Below are positions 35,022 to 44,251 of a stretch of DNA of 64,000 nucleotides, in pieces. Each line of letters starts with the position of its first letter. The stretch's first letter is position 1. The stretch is from Mycobacterium celatum. GTDB taxonomy: Bacteria; Actinomycetota; Actinomycetes; Mycobacteriales; Mycobacteriaceae. Under the pieces are notes generated by a model. The model was not told where the DNA came from. It ran no database searches and saw nothing but the letters and a program-made list of their open reading frames with translations. The DNA is taken from positions 1 through 64,000 of the forward strand of contig NZ_LQOM01000051.1 of the NCBI RefSeq assembly GCF_002101595.1, read 5' to 3'. The position numbers and the translations under genes are program-made.

Positions 35022-36785
35022 CTACCCCTGCGGTCGCTTACCGGCCGCCACCTCGTCGGGGTAGTCGTCGTAGAACGGCACATAGCCCTCGTCGCGGCCG
35101 GCCAACACGTACAGCGGGTCCTCGATGCCCGGGCCGTAGGCCTGCTCGCGCAGATCGACCTTGCGACTCTTGAACGTCGTGGTGTGCTCCATCGAGTCCA
35201 CCACCCGCACGAACAGCGGCAGCGCGTACACCGGCAGCCGGTCGTACACCGTGCGCGCGAGCGCCTTGCCGTCGAACTCGGCGCCGTCGCGCAGCTTGAC
35301 GGCAGCCATCCCGGCCCGGCCGCCGGTGCGTGGGATCTCCACGCCGAAGACCGCAGACTCCTCGACCGATTTATCGGCCGCCAGCGCCGCCTCGACCTCG
35401 GTGGTGGCGACGTTTTCGCCCTTCCACCGGAACGTGTCGCCGAGCCGGTCGACGAACGCGGCGTGCCCCATGCCCTGCGGGCTCATCACGTCACCGGTGT
35501 TGAACCAGCAGTCGCCGTCGCGAAAAGCGTTGCGCACCAACTTCTTTTCGCTGGCCGCCGGGTCGGTGTAGCCGTCGAACGGCTGCAGTTTGTTGACCGG
35601 GCTGATCAGCAGGCCCGGCTGTCCGGGCGGCACCCGGCGCACCCGGCCGTTCTCGTCGCGCAGCGGGGCACCGGTGTCGGGGTCGTACTCGACGTAGGCC
35701 AGCGGCAGCGGCGAGATTCCGGTTGTCTTGGGCACGTTGAAGATGTTGATGAACGCGGTGTTGCCCTCGCTGGCGGCGTAGAACTCGCACACCCGCTCGA
35801 TGCCGAACCGGGCGGTGAACTCCTCCCAGATCTCCGGGCGCAGGCCGTTGCCGGCGATCAGCCGCACCTTGTGCGCGCGGTCGGTCGGCTTGGGCGGCTG
35901 GTTGAGCAGATAGCGGCAGACCTCGCCGATGTAGATGAACGCCGTCGCATCGTAGGCGATCACGTCGTCCCAGAACTGCGACGCCGAGAACTTCTCGCCC
36001 AGCGCCAGCGTCGCCCCGGAGTTGATCACCGACGACACCGCGACCGTCAGCGCATTGTTGTGGTAGAGCGGCAGGCAGCTGTACAGCGTGTCGCTGCTCT
36101 TCAGCCGCAAGCCCAGCCCGCCGAATGCGGCGAGGGCGGCCAGCCAGCGCCGGTGGGTCATCACGCTGGCCTTCGGGTGGCCCGTGGTGCCGGAGGTGAA
36201 GATGTAGAACGCGGTGTCCTTGGCCAGCACCGCCGAGGCCGACGGCGGGTTGGTCGTCGGCGCGGTGGCGGCCAGCCGTTCCAGCTCCTCGATGGTCAAC
36301 GGGTCGATGGTCGCGCCGCATTCGCTGACGGCGTCGACGAAGTCGGACTCCGAGACCAGCACCTTGGCGTCGAGCAGGCCCAGGCTGTGGGCCAGCACCT
36401 CGCCGCGCTGGTGGTAGTTGATCATTCCGGCGATCGCGCCGCACTTGACGACGGCCAGCATCATCAGCACCGCGTTGGGCGAGTTGCGCAGCATGATCCC
36501 GACGACGTCGCCGTGGCCGACACCGCGTGCGGCCAGCACCGCGGCGTAGCGGTTGGCGGTCGCGTTGGCCTCCCGGTACGTCAGCCGTTGGTCGCCGAAC
36601 CGCAGGAACACGCGGTTGCCGTAGCGGGCGGCGCGGTCCTGGAACACCTTGCCGATCGACGTCTTGGAGGTAGGCCTGGCCCCCAGCCCGGTCAGCACGC
36701 CGCGCGCCATCACCGGCAGGTCGGCTACTACACCCGGCACCCGGCTGGCGATGTCGAGCAGACCGACCGATGTGTGTTCAGACAC
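35022..36785 (-). CDS. fadD6: Long-chain fatty-acid CoA ligase FadD6
   Basis: A 587-aa ANL-superfamily very-long-chain acyl-CoA synthetase/FATP type, activating fatty acids with ATP and CoA. Adenylation motifs are IFTSGTTGHPKASV (P-loop), YAASEGN, FNTGDVM and KGENVATTEVE, with a conserved C-terminal Lys region FKSRKVDLREQAYG. GTG 36785 has GAGGGGAAACA upstream; the frame remains open upstream across the LOG gene only because of GC-rich shadowing. Homolog of Rv1206. Confidence 0.95.
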   Translation of the reverse strand: MSEHTSVGLLDIASRVPGVVADLPVMARGVLTGLGARPTSKTSIGKVFQDRAARYGNRVFLRFGDQRLTYREANATANRYAAVLAARGVGHGDVVGIMLRNSPNAVLMMLAVVKCGAIAGMINYHQRGEVLAHSLGLLDAKVLVSESDFVDAVSECGATIDPLTIEELERLAATAPTTNPPSASAVLAKDTAFYIFTSGTTGHPKASVMTHRRWLAALAAFGGLGLRLKSSDTLYSCLPLYHNNALTVAVSSVINSGATLALGEKFSASQFWDDVIAYDATAFIYIGEVCRYLLNQPPKPTDRAHKVRLIAGNGLRPEIWEEFTARFGIERVCEFYAASEGNTAFINIFNVPKTTGISPLPLAYVEYDPDTGAPLRDENGRVRRVPPGQPGLLISPVNKLQPFDGYTDPAASEKKLVRNAFRDGDCWFNTGDVMSPQGMGHAAFVDRLGDTFRWKGENVATTEVEAALAADKSVEESAVFGVEIPRTGGRAGMAAVKLRDGAEFDGKALARTVYDRLPVYALPLFVRVVDSMEHTTTFKSRKVDLREQAYGPGIEDPLYVLAGRDEGYVPFYDDYPDEVAAGKRPQG

Positions 36786-36819
36786 TGTTTCCCCTCTGAC
36801 GAACTTGGCGGCCAGCCTA

Positions 36820-36847
36820 GCGGCGACCGCAAGCGCGGCGAAGCCGG
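36820..36847 (+). repeat. Partial copy of the dispersed GC-rich element upstream of fadD6
   Basis: 28 bp matching the lpqY-copy complement at 26 of 28 bases (GCGACCGCAAGCGCGGCG is the centre). It is in opposite orientation to the gpgS and lpqY copies and lies in the 101-bp gap between fadD6 and the LOG gene. Confidence 0.6.
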
Positions 36848-36886
36848 CCGCCGCGGGTCGGCGCCAACGGACCCAGCGCGGGCGTT

Positions 36887-37435
36887 TCAGCCGGGTGCAC
36901 AGGCGGCCAGCGCCGCGTTCACCTCGTCGACCACCACCAGCCGGTCCAGCGCGGCCTGCGACACGTAACCGCTGTCGACCAGCCCGTACAGCCAGGCCCG
37001 AAGCCCGTCGAAGTGGCCGCGGGGGTCGAGCATCACCACCGGTTTGTCGTGCATGCCGAGGTATGCCCCGGTCCACGCCTCGAACAGCTCCTCGAGGGTG
37101 CCGATACCGCCGGGCAGCGCAAGGAACGCGTCGGCCCGGTCCTCCATCACCTGTTTGCGTTCGCGCATGGTGTCGGTGACGATCAGCTCGTCGGCGTCGG
37201 TGTCCGCGAGCTCGCGGTGCACCAGCATTTTCGGGATGACGCCGACGGTCCACCCGCCGCGCGCCCGCGCCGCAGTGGCCAGCGCTCCCATGGCCGAGAC
37301 GTTGCCGCCGCCCCACACCAGCGTCCAGCCGCGGTCGGCGATCGCCTCGCCGACTTGGGCGGCCAGCGCCAGCAGCTCCGGGTGGGTCGGCCCGGACGCG
37401 CAGTACACACAGACCGCCCACTGATTGCCAGTCAC
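36887..37435 (-). CDS. LOG-family nucleoside 5'-monophosphate phosphoribohydrolase (Rv1205-like)
   Basis: A 182-aa Rossmann-like enzyme of the LONELY GUY family releasing free cytokinin-type bases from their ribotides. Diagnostic motifs are VYCASGPTHPE, the RERKQVM segment and PGGIGTLEELFEAWT. M. tuberculosis Rv1205 is a proteasome substrate whose products break down to toxic aldehydes; whether that holds here is inferred only. It lies upstream of fadD6 on the same strand. Confidence 0.92.
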   Translation of the reverse strand: MTGNQWAVCVYCASGPTHPELLALAAQVGEAIADRGWTLVWGGGNVSAMGALATAARARGGWTVGVIPKMLVHRELADTDADELIVTDTMRERKQVMEDRADAFLALPGGIGTLEELFEAWTGAYLGMHDKPVVMLDPRGHFDGLRAWLYGLVDSGYVSQAALDRLVVVDEVNAALAACAPG

Positions 37436-37519
37436 ACATCGAAACGTAATCCAGATTGCCGCGGTGCGTATTTGGGCCTATCGCCGTGCCAGGGACGCGG
37501 CGGGCAATAAAATCCGGCG

Positions 37520-39622
37520 ATGCCGACTGGGTGGGTTGCCGCGCCGGCCGAAGCTGTGCTGGATCAGGTGGCGGCCGCCCTGGATCGCTCCGGTGCCGTG
37601 CTGGTGGGAGCCGACGGCGCCGGCAAGACGCCGACCGCTAGGGCCGCCGCGGAGAGGTTCACCGCGCGCCGGCCTTCGAAGGTTCGATGGGTCACGGGCA
37701 CCCCGTCGCTGCGGATGGTTCCGCTCGGCGCGTTCGCCCGCCTGGTCGAGGTGGCCGAGATCGGGAGGCCCGCCGCGCTCCTGCGCGCCGCGCACGACTC
37801 GCTGGTCGCCGGCGGCGACGATCTTCTGGTCGTGGTCGACGACGCGCACGAGCTGGACAGCCTGTCGGCCAGCCTGGTGTACCAGCTGGCGTTGAAGCGC
37901 TCGGCGCGGCTGATCGTCACCGCCCGCTCGGAGACGAAGCTGCCCGATGCCGTGGCCGCGCTGTGGACCGACGACCTGCTCACCCGCATCGACGTCGAGC
38001 CGCCGGACCGGACTGCCGCGGTGCCCAAGCTGGTCGACGAATATCTGAGCGGCCTGGCGGCCCCGGTTCGCAAGGCGCTGGACTACCTGGCCGTAGCCGA
38101 ACCGCTGCACCGCAGCGAACTGGCTGTGCTGGCCGGTGACGAGGCCGTCGAGCAGGGCTATAAGGCAGGCGCGCTGGCATCCGACGACGACGGACTGGTC
38201 TATGCGGGCCATCCGCTCTACACCGAGCGGGTGCGCGCCGCGCTGGCGCCGGCCGACGCCCGGGCGCTGCGCACAGCGGTCGTCGCCCAGCTGTCGACCC
38301 GTCGCTCCGACCACATCACTGACCAGCTGCGGCTCGCGGCGCTCGCGATCGAGAGCGACGCACCGTACGACGACTTCTCGGGCGCCGCCCAGCAGGCGCT
38401 GAGGCTCGGCGAGTTGGCCCTGGCCGAACGGCTAGCCCGCGCGGCCCTGGATCAATCGGGCGGGCTGGCGGCGCGGTTGACACTGGGCTACGCGCTGGGC
38501 TGGCAGGGCCGCGGCCGGGAAGCCGGCGAAGTGCTGGCCGCGGTGGATCCCGACACCTTGACCGACGCCGAGCTGATGGCGTGGGCGCTGCCGCGGGCGG
38601 CCAACCAGTTCTGGATGCTCGACGAACCGGAGCGCGCCACCGCGTTTCTGCACACCACCCGCAACCGGATCTCGTCGCCGACGGCCCGGGCCACCCTCGA
38701 CGCGCTGGCGGCGACGTTCGCGATGAACGCGGGCACCCCGCTGAGCGCGTTGCGGATCACCGGCGAAGTGCTGGCATCGCCGCACGCCGACCAGGTCGGC
38801 GTGGGCTGGGCAGCATCGACGGCGGCACTGTGCTCGGCCCGCGTCGGGCGGTTCGGCGACGTCGAGGCGCTCGCGGGCCGGGCGCTGGCCGGTGAGCATC
38901 CCGGCCTGCTGCGGTTCACCAGCGGTTTCGCGCTGGTCACGACGCTGGTGATGGCGGGGCGGCCGGATGCGGCGCGCACGGTGGCGCAGCGCTACACCGA
39001 TTTCGCCGAGCTGCAGCAGCCGGGCCGGGCCATCGGTGAGGTGCTGGTGGCGTACGCAGCCATCGCCCAGGGCGACTTCGAAACTGCCGTAACGCTTTTG
39101 GAGCCTGCCGCCGAGGCGCTGGCGCGCACCGGCTATTCGTGGGGTCCGCTGTCGCTGATGCTGCTGGCGCAGGCGCTGGGCCAGCAAGGTGAACAACTCG
39201 CGGCGGCAAAGGTTTTCAGCCAGGCGGAGTCACGGCACGGCCTGAAATCGGCGTTGTTCACGCCCGAATTGGCACTGGCCAGAGCGTGGTCGAAGGCGGC
39301 GCGCGGCGACATGACGGCCGCAGTCGACGCCGCCCGCGAGGCGGTGCAGGCTGCCGAACGCGGCGGGCAGTCGGCGATCGCGCTGCGCGCGCTGCAAGAC
39401 GCCGCCCGCCTCGGTGACACCCGGGCCGTGTATCGCGCCGAGCGGCTGTCCGTGGAGGTGAACTGTGTGCTGGGCAGGCTCACGCTGGCGCACGCCCGCG
39501 CGCTGGCGGCGGGTGACTCCGCGGCGCTGGCGGAAGTGGCCGCAGATCTGGCCGATGCGGGACTACATCCCGCGGCCGCCGACGCAGCCGCGCAGGCCAG
39601 GCGCGGTCAGCCGGTCAGGTAG
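37520..39622 (+). CDS. STAND-like ATPase resembling LuxR/MalT regulators but without the HTH (Rv1204c-like)
   Basis: A 700-aa protein. The N-terminal AAA/STAND domain has Walker A GADGAGKTPTA at about residue 34 and Walker B LLVVVDDAHELD near residue 105; about 400 residues of helical TPR-like repeats follow. The end (DAAAQARRGQPVR) carries no LuxR helix-turn-helix, so it is not by itself a transcription factor unless a partner supplies DNA binding. It is longer than M. tuberculosis Rv1204c as I recall it. It overlaps the dapE 3' end by 16 bp tail to tail. Confidence 0.78.
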   Translation: MPTGWVAAPAEAVLDQVAAALDRSGAVLVGADGAGKTPTARAAAERFTARRPSKVRWVTGTPSLRMVPLGAFARLVEVAEIGRPAALLRAAHDSLVAGGDDLLVVVDDAHELDSLSASLVYQLALKRSARLIVTARSETKLPDAVAALWTDDLLTRIDVEPPDRTAAVPKLVDEYLSGLAAPVRKALDYLAVAEPLHRSELAVLAGDEAVEQGYKAGALASDDDGLVYAGHPLYTERVRAALAPADARALRTAVVAQLSTRRSDHITDQLRLAALAIESDAPYDDFSGAAQQALRLGELALAERLARAALDQSGGLAARLTLGYALGWQGRGREAGEVLAAVDPDTLTDAELMAWALPRAANQFWMLDEPERATAFLHTTRNRISSPTARATLDALAATFAMNAGTPLSALRITGEVLASPHADQVGVGWAASTAALCSARVGRFGDVEALAGRALAGEHPGLLRFTSGFALVTTLVMAGRPDAARTVAQRYTDFAELQQPGRAIGEVLVAYAAIAQGDFETAVTLLEPAAEALARTGYSWGPLSLMLLAQALGQQGEQLAAAKVFSQAESRHGLKSALFTPELALARAWSKAARGDMTAAVDAAREAVQAAERGGQSAIALRALQDAARLGDTRAVYRAERLSVEVNCVLGRLTLAHARALAAGDSAALAEVAADLADAGLHPAAADAAAQARRGQPVR

Positions 39623-40671
39623 CGGCGCAGCATCTCGACGGCGGCGCTGATCTGCTCGACCGGTACTCGCTCGTCCCGGCGGTGCGCCAGGTTGGGATCG
39701 CCCGGCCCATAGTTGACCGCCGGGATGCCGCGGGCGGCGAACCGCGCCACGTCGGTCCACCCGTATTTCGCCCGGACTCGCCCTTCTGCGGCATCGACCA
39801 GCGCCTTGGCGGCGGGTTTGGAAAGGCCGGGCAGCGCGCCGGCGGCGCTGTCGGTCTGTTCGATGCGCACGTCGAGCCCGTCGAACACGTCATGCACGTG
39901 CGCAAGCGCAGCGTCCGCCGACCGGTCCGGCGCGAAGCGGAAGTTGACCGTCACCGACGCCGCGTCGGGGATGACGTTGCCGGCCACGCCGCCGTCGATG
40001 CGCACCGCCGAGAGCCCCTCGCGGTAGGTGCAGCCGTCGATCTCGACGTCGCGGGCCTGATAGGCCGCGAGCCGGTCCAGCACCGCGCCAAGCTTGTGAA
40101 TCGCGTTGTCGCCCAACCACGATCGCGCCGAATGCGCGCGGGTGCCGGTCGCGTGGACGACGACACGCAGCGTGCCCTGACAGCCCGCCTCGATGTAGCC
40201 GCCGGTGGGTTCGCCGAGGATGGCCACGTCGGCGTCCAGCCAGTCCGGCAACTCACGCTCGATGCGGCCCAAACCGTTTGCCGCGGACTCGATTTCCTCG
40301 CAGTCGTAGAACACCAGGGTCAGGTCGTGGGCCGGTTCCGGCACAGTGGCTGCCAGGTGCAGGAAGACCGCGTCACCGGACTTCATGTCGACGGTGCCGC
40401 AGCCGTGCAGGATGTCGCCGTCGCGGCGGCTGGGCACGTTGTCGGCGATCGGGACGGTGTCGAGGTGCCCGGCCAGCAGTACTCTTGACGGTCGGCCCAG
40501 ATGCGTGCGGGCCAGCACCGCGTCGCCGTTGCGGATGATCTCGAAGCGGGACGTCTGGGTTTGTAACGCCGCCTCGACCTCGTCGGCGATGCGTGCCTCG
40601 TCCCGCGACTCGCTGGGGATGTCGACCAATGCCGCGGTCAGCTCGATCGGGTCCCCGCGTAGGTCCAGCAC
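39607..40671 (-). CDS. dapE: Succinyl-diaminopimelate desuccinylase
   Basis: A 354-aa dinuclear zinc M20 peptidase-family enzyme in lysine/diaminopimelate synthesis. Metal and catalytic residues are in GHLDTVPI, CGTVDMKSGDA, YDCEEIES and ILGEPTGG. GTG 40671 gives the same length as Rv1202. It is divergent from dapD with 95 bp between start codons, and a family B inverted repeat occupies most of that gap, so the two succinylase-pathway genes are probably regulated from one region. Confidence 0.96.
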   Translation of the reverse strand: MLDLRGDPIELTAALVDIPSESRDEARIADEVEAALQTQTSRFEIIRNGDAVLARTHLGRPSRVLLAGHLDTVPIADNVPSRRDGDILHGCGTVDMKSGDAVFLHLAATVPEPAHDLTLVFYDCEEIESAANGLGRIERELPDWLDADVAILGEPTGGYIEAGCQGTLRVVVHATGTRAHSARSWLGDNAIHKLGAVLDRLAAYQARDVEIDGCTYREGLSAVRIDGGVAGNVIPDAASVTVNFRFAPDRSADAALAHVHDVFDGLDVRIEQTDSAAGALPGLSKPAAKALVDAAEGRVRAKYGWTDVARFAARGIPAVNYGPGDPNLAHRRDERVPVEQISAAVEMLRRYLTG

Positions 40672-40682
40672 GCTTCCAGTAT

Positions 40683-40744
40683 GCCGAGCAGACACAAACG
40701 CCCCGTTTTCACCGGCGTGTCGGGACATTTTGCGTCTGCTCGGC
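40683..40744. repeat. Family B inverted repeat between the divergent dapE and dapD starts
   Basis: Arms GCCGAGCAGACACAAA (40683-40698) and TTTGCGTCTGCTCGGC (40729-40744) pair at 15 of 16 bases. The loop includes ACCGGCGTGTCGGGACA, the core also seen in family A repeats. Being between start codons it cannot simply be a shared terminator. Confidence 0.85.
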
Positions 40745-40766
40745 CGGGGAAAGTAGCGTTGCCATC

Positions 40767-41711
40767 GTGACTGGAGCTTCGGGTATTGGGGTGGCGACGC
40801 TGGCCGCCGACGGGTCGGTTCTCGACACCTGGTTTCCCGCACCGGAACTGATCGACGGCGGCGAGAGCGGCACCGTGCGGCTGTCGGTCGCCGAGGTACC
40901 CGACGAGCTAGCCGCCCTGGCGGGACGCGACGACGCTCGCGGCACCGAGACCGTCGCGGTGCGCACGGTGATCGGCTCGCTGGACAACAAGACCACCGAC
41001 GCCTACGACGCGTATCTGCGGCTGCATCTGCTCTCGCACCGCCTGGTGGCGCCGCATGGACTGAACGCCGAAGGCTTCTTTTCTGTGCTGACCAATGTGG
41101 TGTGGACGAGCCAAGGGCCTTGTGCTGTCGAAGGTTTCGAGATGGTGCGGGCGCGGCTGCGCCGTCGCGGGCCGGTCGCCGTGTACGGCGTCGACAAGTT
41201 TCCCCGGATGGTCGACTACGTGTTGCCGACCGGAGTCCGGATCGCCGACGCCGACCGGGTCCGCCTGGGCGCTCATCTGGCGGCGGGCACGACAGTGATG
41301 CACGAAGGCTTCGTCAACTACAACGCCGGCACTCTGGGCGCCTCGATGGTCGAGGGTCGCATCTCGGCGGGGGTGGTGGTCGACGACGGCTCCGACATCG
41401 GCGGCGGCGCGTCGATCATGGGAACTCTGTCCGGCGGTGGGACCGAGATCATTTCGGTCGGCAAGCGCTGCCTGCTCGGCGCCAACGCGGGGCTGGGCAT
41501 CTCGCTCGGCGACGACTGTGTCGTCGAGGCCGGGCTGTACGTCACGGCCGGCACCAAAGTCGCCATGCCTGACGGCAGTTCGGTCAAGGCCCGTGAGCTG
41601 TCCGGCGGCAGCAACATGCTGTTCCGCCGCAATTCGCTGACCGGCGCCGTCGAGGTGGTCTCCCGCGACGGCCAGGGCATCGCCCTGAACGCCGACCTCC
41701 ACGCCAATTGA
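40767..41711 (+). CDS. dapD: Tetrahydrodipicolinate N-succinyltransferase
   Basis: A 314-aa trimeric left-handed beta-helix enzyme using succinyl-CoA. Family segments are VYGVDKFPRMVDYV, MHEGFVNYNAGTLG, GRISAGVVVDDGSDIGGGAS and CLLGANAGLGISLGDDC. GTG 40767 fits the length of Rv1201c. It catalyses the step before the aminotransferase that leads to the DapE substrate, explaining the divergent pairing with dapE. Confidence 0.97.
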   Translation: MTGASGIGVATLAADGSVLDTWFPAPELIDGGESGTVRLSVAEVPDELAALAGRDDARGTETVAVRTVIGSLDNKTTDAYDAYLRLHLLSHRLVAPHGLNAEGFFSVLTNVVWTSQGPCAVEGFEMVRARLRRRGPVAVYGVDKFPRMVDYVLPTGVRIADADRVRLGAHLAAGTTVMHEGFVNYNAGTLGASMVEGRISAGVVVDDGSDIGGGASIMGTLSGGGTEIISVGKRCLLGANAGLGISLGDDCVVEAGLYVTAGTKVAMPDGSSVKARELSGGSNMLFRRNSLTGAVEVVSRDGQGIALNADLHAN

Positions 41712-41723
41712 CTCCCACTTTGC

Positions 41724-41783
41724 CGCGAGCGTGCGTGTCCCCGCACGACACGCCGCGGTGAAACCCGTTTTTGCGCACGCTCG
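41724..41783. repeat. Intergenic inverted repeat, family A
   Basis: CGCGAGCGTGCG (from 41724) pairs with CGCACGCTCG (41774-41783). On the minus strand the centre reads GCGGCGTGTCG and GGGGACA, matching the centres at 4441 and 29222. It lies at the convergent dapD/fadD36 junction. Confidence 0.75.
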
Positions 41784-41799
41784 TGCCGGGGGCCGGGAC

Positions 41800-43215
41800 C
41801 TACATCAGCTCCTTTTTGAGCACCTTGCCCATCGCGTTGCGCGGCAAGCTGTCCACCATCCGTACTTCACGCGGGCGCTTGTGCACCGAAAGTTGCCCCG
41901 CCACATAGTCGATCAACGTTTCAGAGTCCGCATCGCCGACGACGAAAGCCACGATCCGCTGACCCAGGTCCTCGTCGGGCAGCCCGACCACCGCCGCCTC
42001 ACGCACACCGGGATGCCCAAGCAGCGCCGTCTCGATTTCGCCCGCGCCCACGCGGTAACCGCCCGACTTGATCAGGTCGACCGACTCACGGCCCACGATG
42101 CGGTGCATACCGCCGGAGTCGACGACCGCGACGTCGCCGGTGCGGTACCAGCCGTCGGCGTCGAATGCCTCGGCGGTGGCGTCCGGCCGGTTCAGGTAGC
42201 CGTCGAACAACGTGGGACCGCGAACCTGAAGGCGCCCAATGGTCTCGCCGTCGTGCGGTACCGGGCCGCCGGCGTCGTCGACCAACCGCGTCTCGACCCC
42301 ACGCAACGGCAGACCCACCCAGCCGGGGCGGCGTTCGCCGTCGGCGCGGGTGGACAACGTGATCAGCGATTCGGTACTACCGTACCGCTCGACGGGCGCG
42401 TGCCCGGTGAGCCGAACCAACTGGTCGAACACCGGCACCGGTAGCGGTGCGCTGCCGGACACCAGCAGCCGCGCCGATCGCAGCGCCTCGGCCGCGGCCG
42501 GGTCGGCCACCACCCGCGACCAGACCGTCGGCACCCCGAAATACAGCGTGCCGCCCGCCTCCGCATAGCCTGCGGGCGTTGGTTTCCCGGTATGCACGAA
42601 GCGGTTTCCGACCCGCAGCGAGCCGAGCAGCCCCAACACCAGACCGTGCACATGAAACAACGGCAACCCGTGCACCAAGACGTCGTCGGCCGTCCACTGC
42701 CACGCTTCGGCCAGCGCATCCAGGTCGGCGGCGATCGCCTGCCGGCTCAGCGGCACCCCCTTGGGCGGGCCGGTGGTGCCTGAGGTGTAGATGATCAGCG
42801 CGGTGGACTGCAGCGGCGGCTCCGGATAGCGGTGCCACGACCGGGCATGCAGCCGCACCGGAATGTGCGGCAGGCCCTCCGCCTCGTCGGGCGCCTCCCC
42901 CAGCCAGGCCTGCGCGCCCGAATCGGTGAGGATATGCCGCCGTTCCGCCTGCCCGACGTCGGCGGGCACCGGCACCGCCGGAACCCCGGCCAGCAGGCAG
43001 CCCGTCACAGCCAGCACGGTCGCAGCCGTCGGCGTGGCCAGCACCGCGACCCGATCCGCACCGCCGACCCGTTCGGCCACTGACGTCGCGGCGCCGACCA
43101 GATCGCTGCGGCTCAACGTGACGTCGCCGACGCTGACCGCGTCGCGCGTATCGACAGCAGCGGCGGGATTCAGCGAGGCCAGCAGCACGTGAGCGAGGTT
43201 ACCTGCCTCGGCCAC
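41800..43215 (-). CDS. fadD36: Acyl-CoA synthetase FadD36
   Basis: A 471-aa ANL-family ligase, short for a FadD but matching Rv1193 (473 aa). Motifs: IIYTSGTTGPPKGVPL, YGSTESL, WYRTGDVA and VDLIKSGGYRVGAGEIE, with the C-terminal Lys in LPRNAMGKVLKK. The end converges with dapD. The fatty or short-chain acid substrate cannot be inferred. Confidence 0.94.
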   Translation of the reverse strand: MAEAGNLAHVLLASLNPAAAVDTRDAVSVGDVTLSRSDLVGAATSVAERVGGADRVAVLATPTAATVLAVTGCLLAGVPAVPVPADVGQAERRHILTDSGAQAWLGEAPDEAEGLPHIPVRLHARSWHRYPEPPLQSTALIIYTSGTTGPPKGVPLSRQAIAADLDALAEAWQWTADDVLVHGLPLFHVHGLVLGLLGSLRVGNRFVHTGKPTPAGYAEAGGTLYFGVPTVWSRVVADPAAAEALRSARLLVSGSAPLPVPVFDQLVRLTGHAPVERYGSTESLITLSTRADGERRPGWVGLPLRGVETRLVDDAGGPVPHDGETIGRLQVRGPTLFDGYLNRPDATAEAFDADGWYRTGDVAVVDSGGMHRIVGRESVDLIKSGGYRVGAGEIETALLGHPGVREAAVVGLPDEDLGQRIVAFVVGDADSETLIDYVAGQLSVHKRPREVRMVDSLPRNAMGKVLKKELM

Positions 43216-43284
43216 CGCTTCAGGACAACGCTGATCTCAACTTGGTTCGCCGCAATCGCCGGAAACTCAAACCCCTGCGGCGTT

Positions 43285-44121
43285 CTAGGCAAAGCGGGCC
43301 CGTGACCCGCTCGCCGCGCTTCGATCGGGCGGCCAGTCGGGTCGCGGAAACAGCGGCCGCAGTGTTGCCGGCGGCCGGAACGGGGCCCACTCGCCGCGCG
43401 GCTGCGCCAGCCGGTCCGCGATGGCCCACAGCACAGCGGGGTTGTGCCCGTAGCCGAAGTGGCTGCCGATCACCGAGATGTTTTCCGCTTGCGGCGACCG
43501 CAGATCCAGACACGCCTGCCAGGCGACCACACCGTCGTATCGGGAGTAGATCGACGTCGCCGGCACCGGCAGCGGTTCGGTTTCCAGATCCACTGGCGCT
43601 CTGGCCCGTTCGACGTGCAGATGGGAGAAGCGGTTGAAAGCCGCGCTGGCGCGAGTCTGGTTTCGGTCGGCGAGGCGAAATGGGGTGCCGAGAGTGATCA
43701 CCTGGCGCACCGACGACGGGCGGCGCCGGGCCATGCCGCGCGCATAGATGCCGCCGAGGCTCCAGCCGATCACGCTGACCGGAGTGCCGTATCGGGTGTG
43801 CAGGTCATGCAGGCGCTCACCCATGCCCGCGACGGCTTGGGCCGTCGGACCGATATTCCGGCCCAGCCGCCAGCCGTGCATCCGATATCCGAGGCCGCGC
43901 AGAATGCGTCGCAACGCCAACGTCGATCCGTCGCCGGCCAGCAGGCCGGGCAACACCAGCACCGGATGGCCGTCGCCGACCGGCAACGCGCGCCGCAACG
44001 GCAGCGCACCGAGCAGCAATCCGAACTCGACCGCCGCGCGGCCGGGGTCGGTGAGCGCAAGGTGCCAGGGCGGGCCGCCTGATCGCCGCGGGCGCTCGAC
44101 GGGTTGAAACACCGGCTCCAT
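43285..44121 (-). CDS. Alpha/beta hydrolase, PGAP1/lipase-like (Rv1192-like)
   Basis: A 278-aa hydrolase. After a leading segment comes PVLVLPGLLAGDGS (oxyanion strand), the nucleophile elbow VIGWSLGGIYAR (GxSxG with a Trp before the Ser) and a candidate catalytic His in GSHFGYGHNP. The start is taken as ATG 44121. The last 15 residues (SAASGSRARF) are encoded by sequence resembling a degenerate copy of the dispersed GC-rich element (about 43305-43328), so the tail may be recent. Substrate unknown; probably lipid ester. Confidence 0.82.
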   Translation of the reverse strand: MEPVFQPVERPRRSGGPPWHLALTDPGRAAVEFGLLLGALPLRRALPVGDGHPVLVLPGLLAGDGSTLALRRILRGLGYRMHGWRLGRNIGPTAQAVAGMGERLHDLHTRYGTPVSVIGWSLGGIYARGMARRRPSSVRQVITLGTPFRLADRNQTRASAAFNRFSHLHVERARAPVDLETEPLPVPATSIYSRYDGVVAWQACLDLRSPQAENISVIGSHFGYGHNPAVLWAIADRLAQPRGEWAPFRPPATLRPLFPRPDWPPDRSAASGSRARFA

Positions 44122-44251
44122 AAATGCCAGCCTGCCACCGGTCCACCTGCCGCGCCGCAAGTTCAAGGAAACGGCGACTTGGCGAGACGCCGTGCAGATG
44201 ACATCATGAATTGCATCAAGTGATGCTCTTTTAGATGCGCGGGAGACCTGG

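Noticed and set aside
35022..37439. Apparent 805-aa fusion of fadD6 with upstream sequence
   Set aside because: The upstream part runs in the wrong frame across the LOG gene; GTG 36785 with a good ribosome binding site gives the normal FadD6 length.
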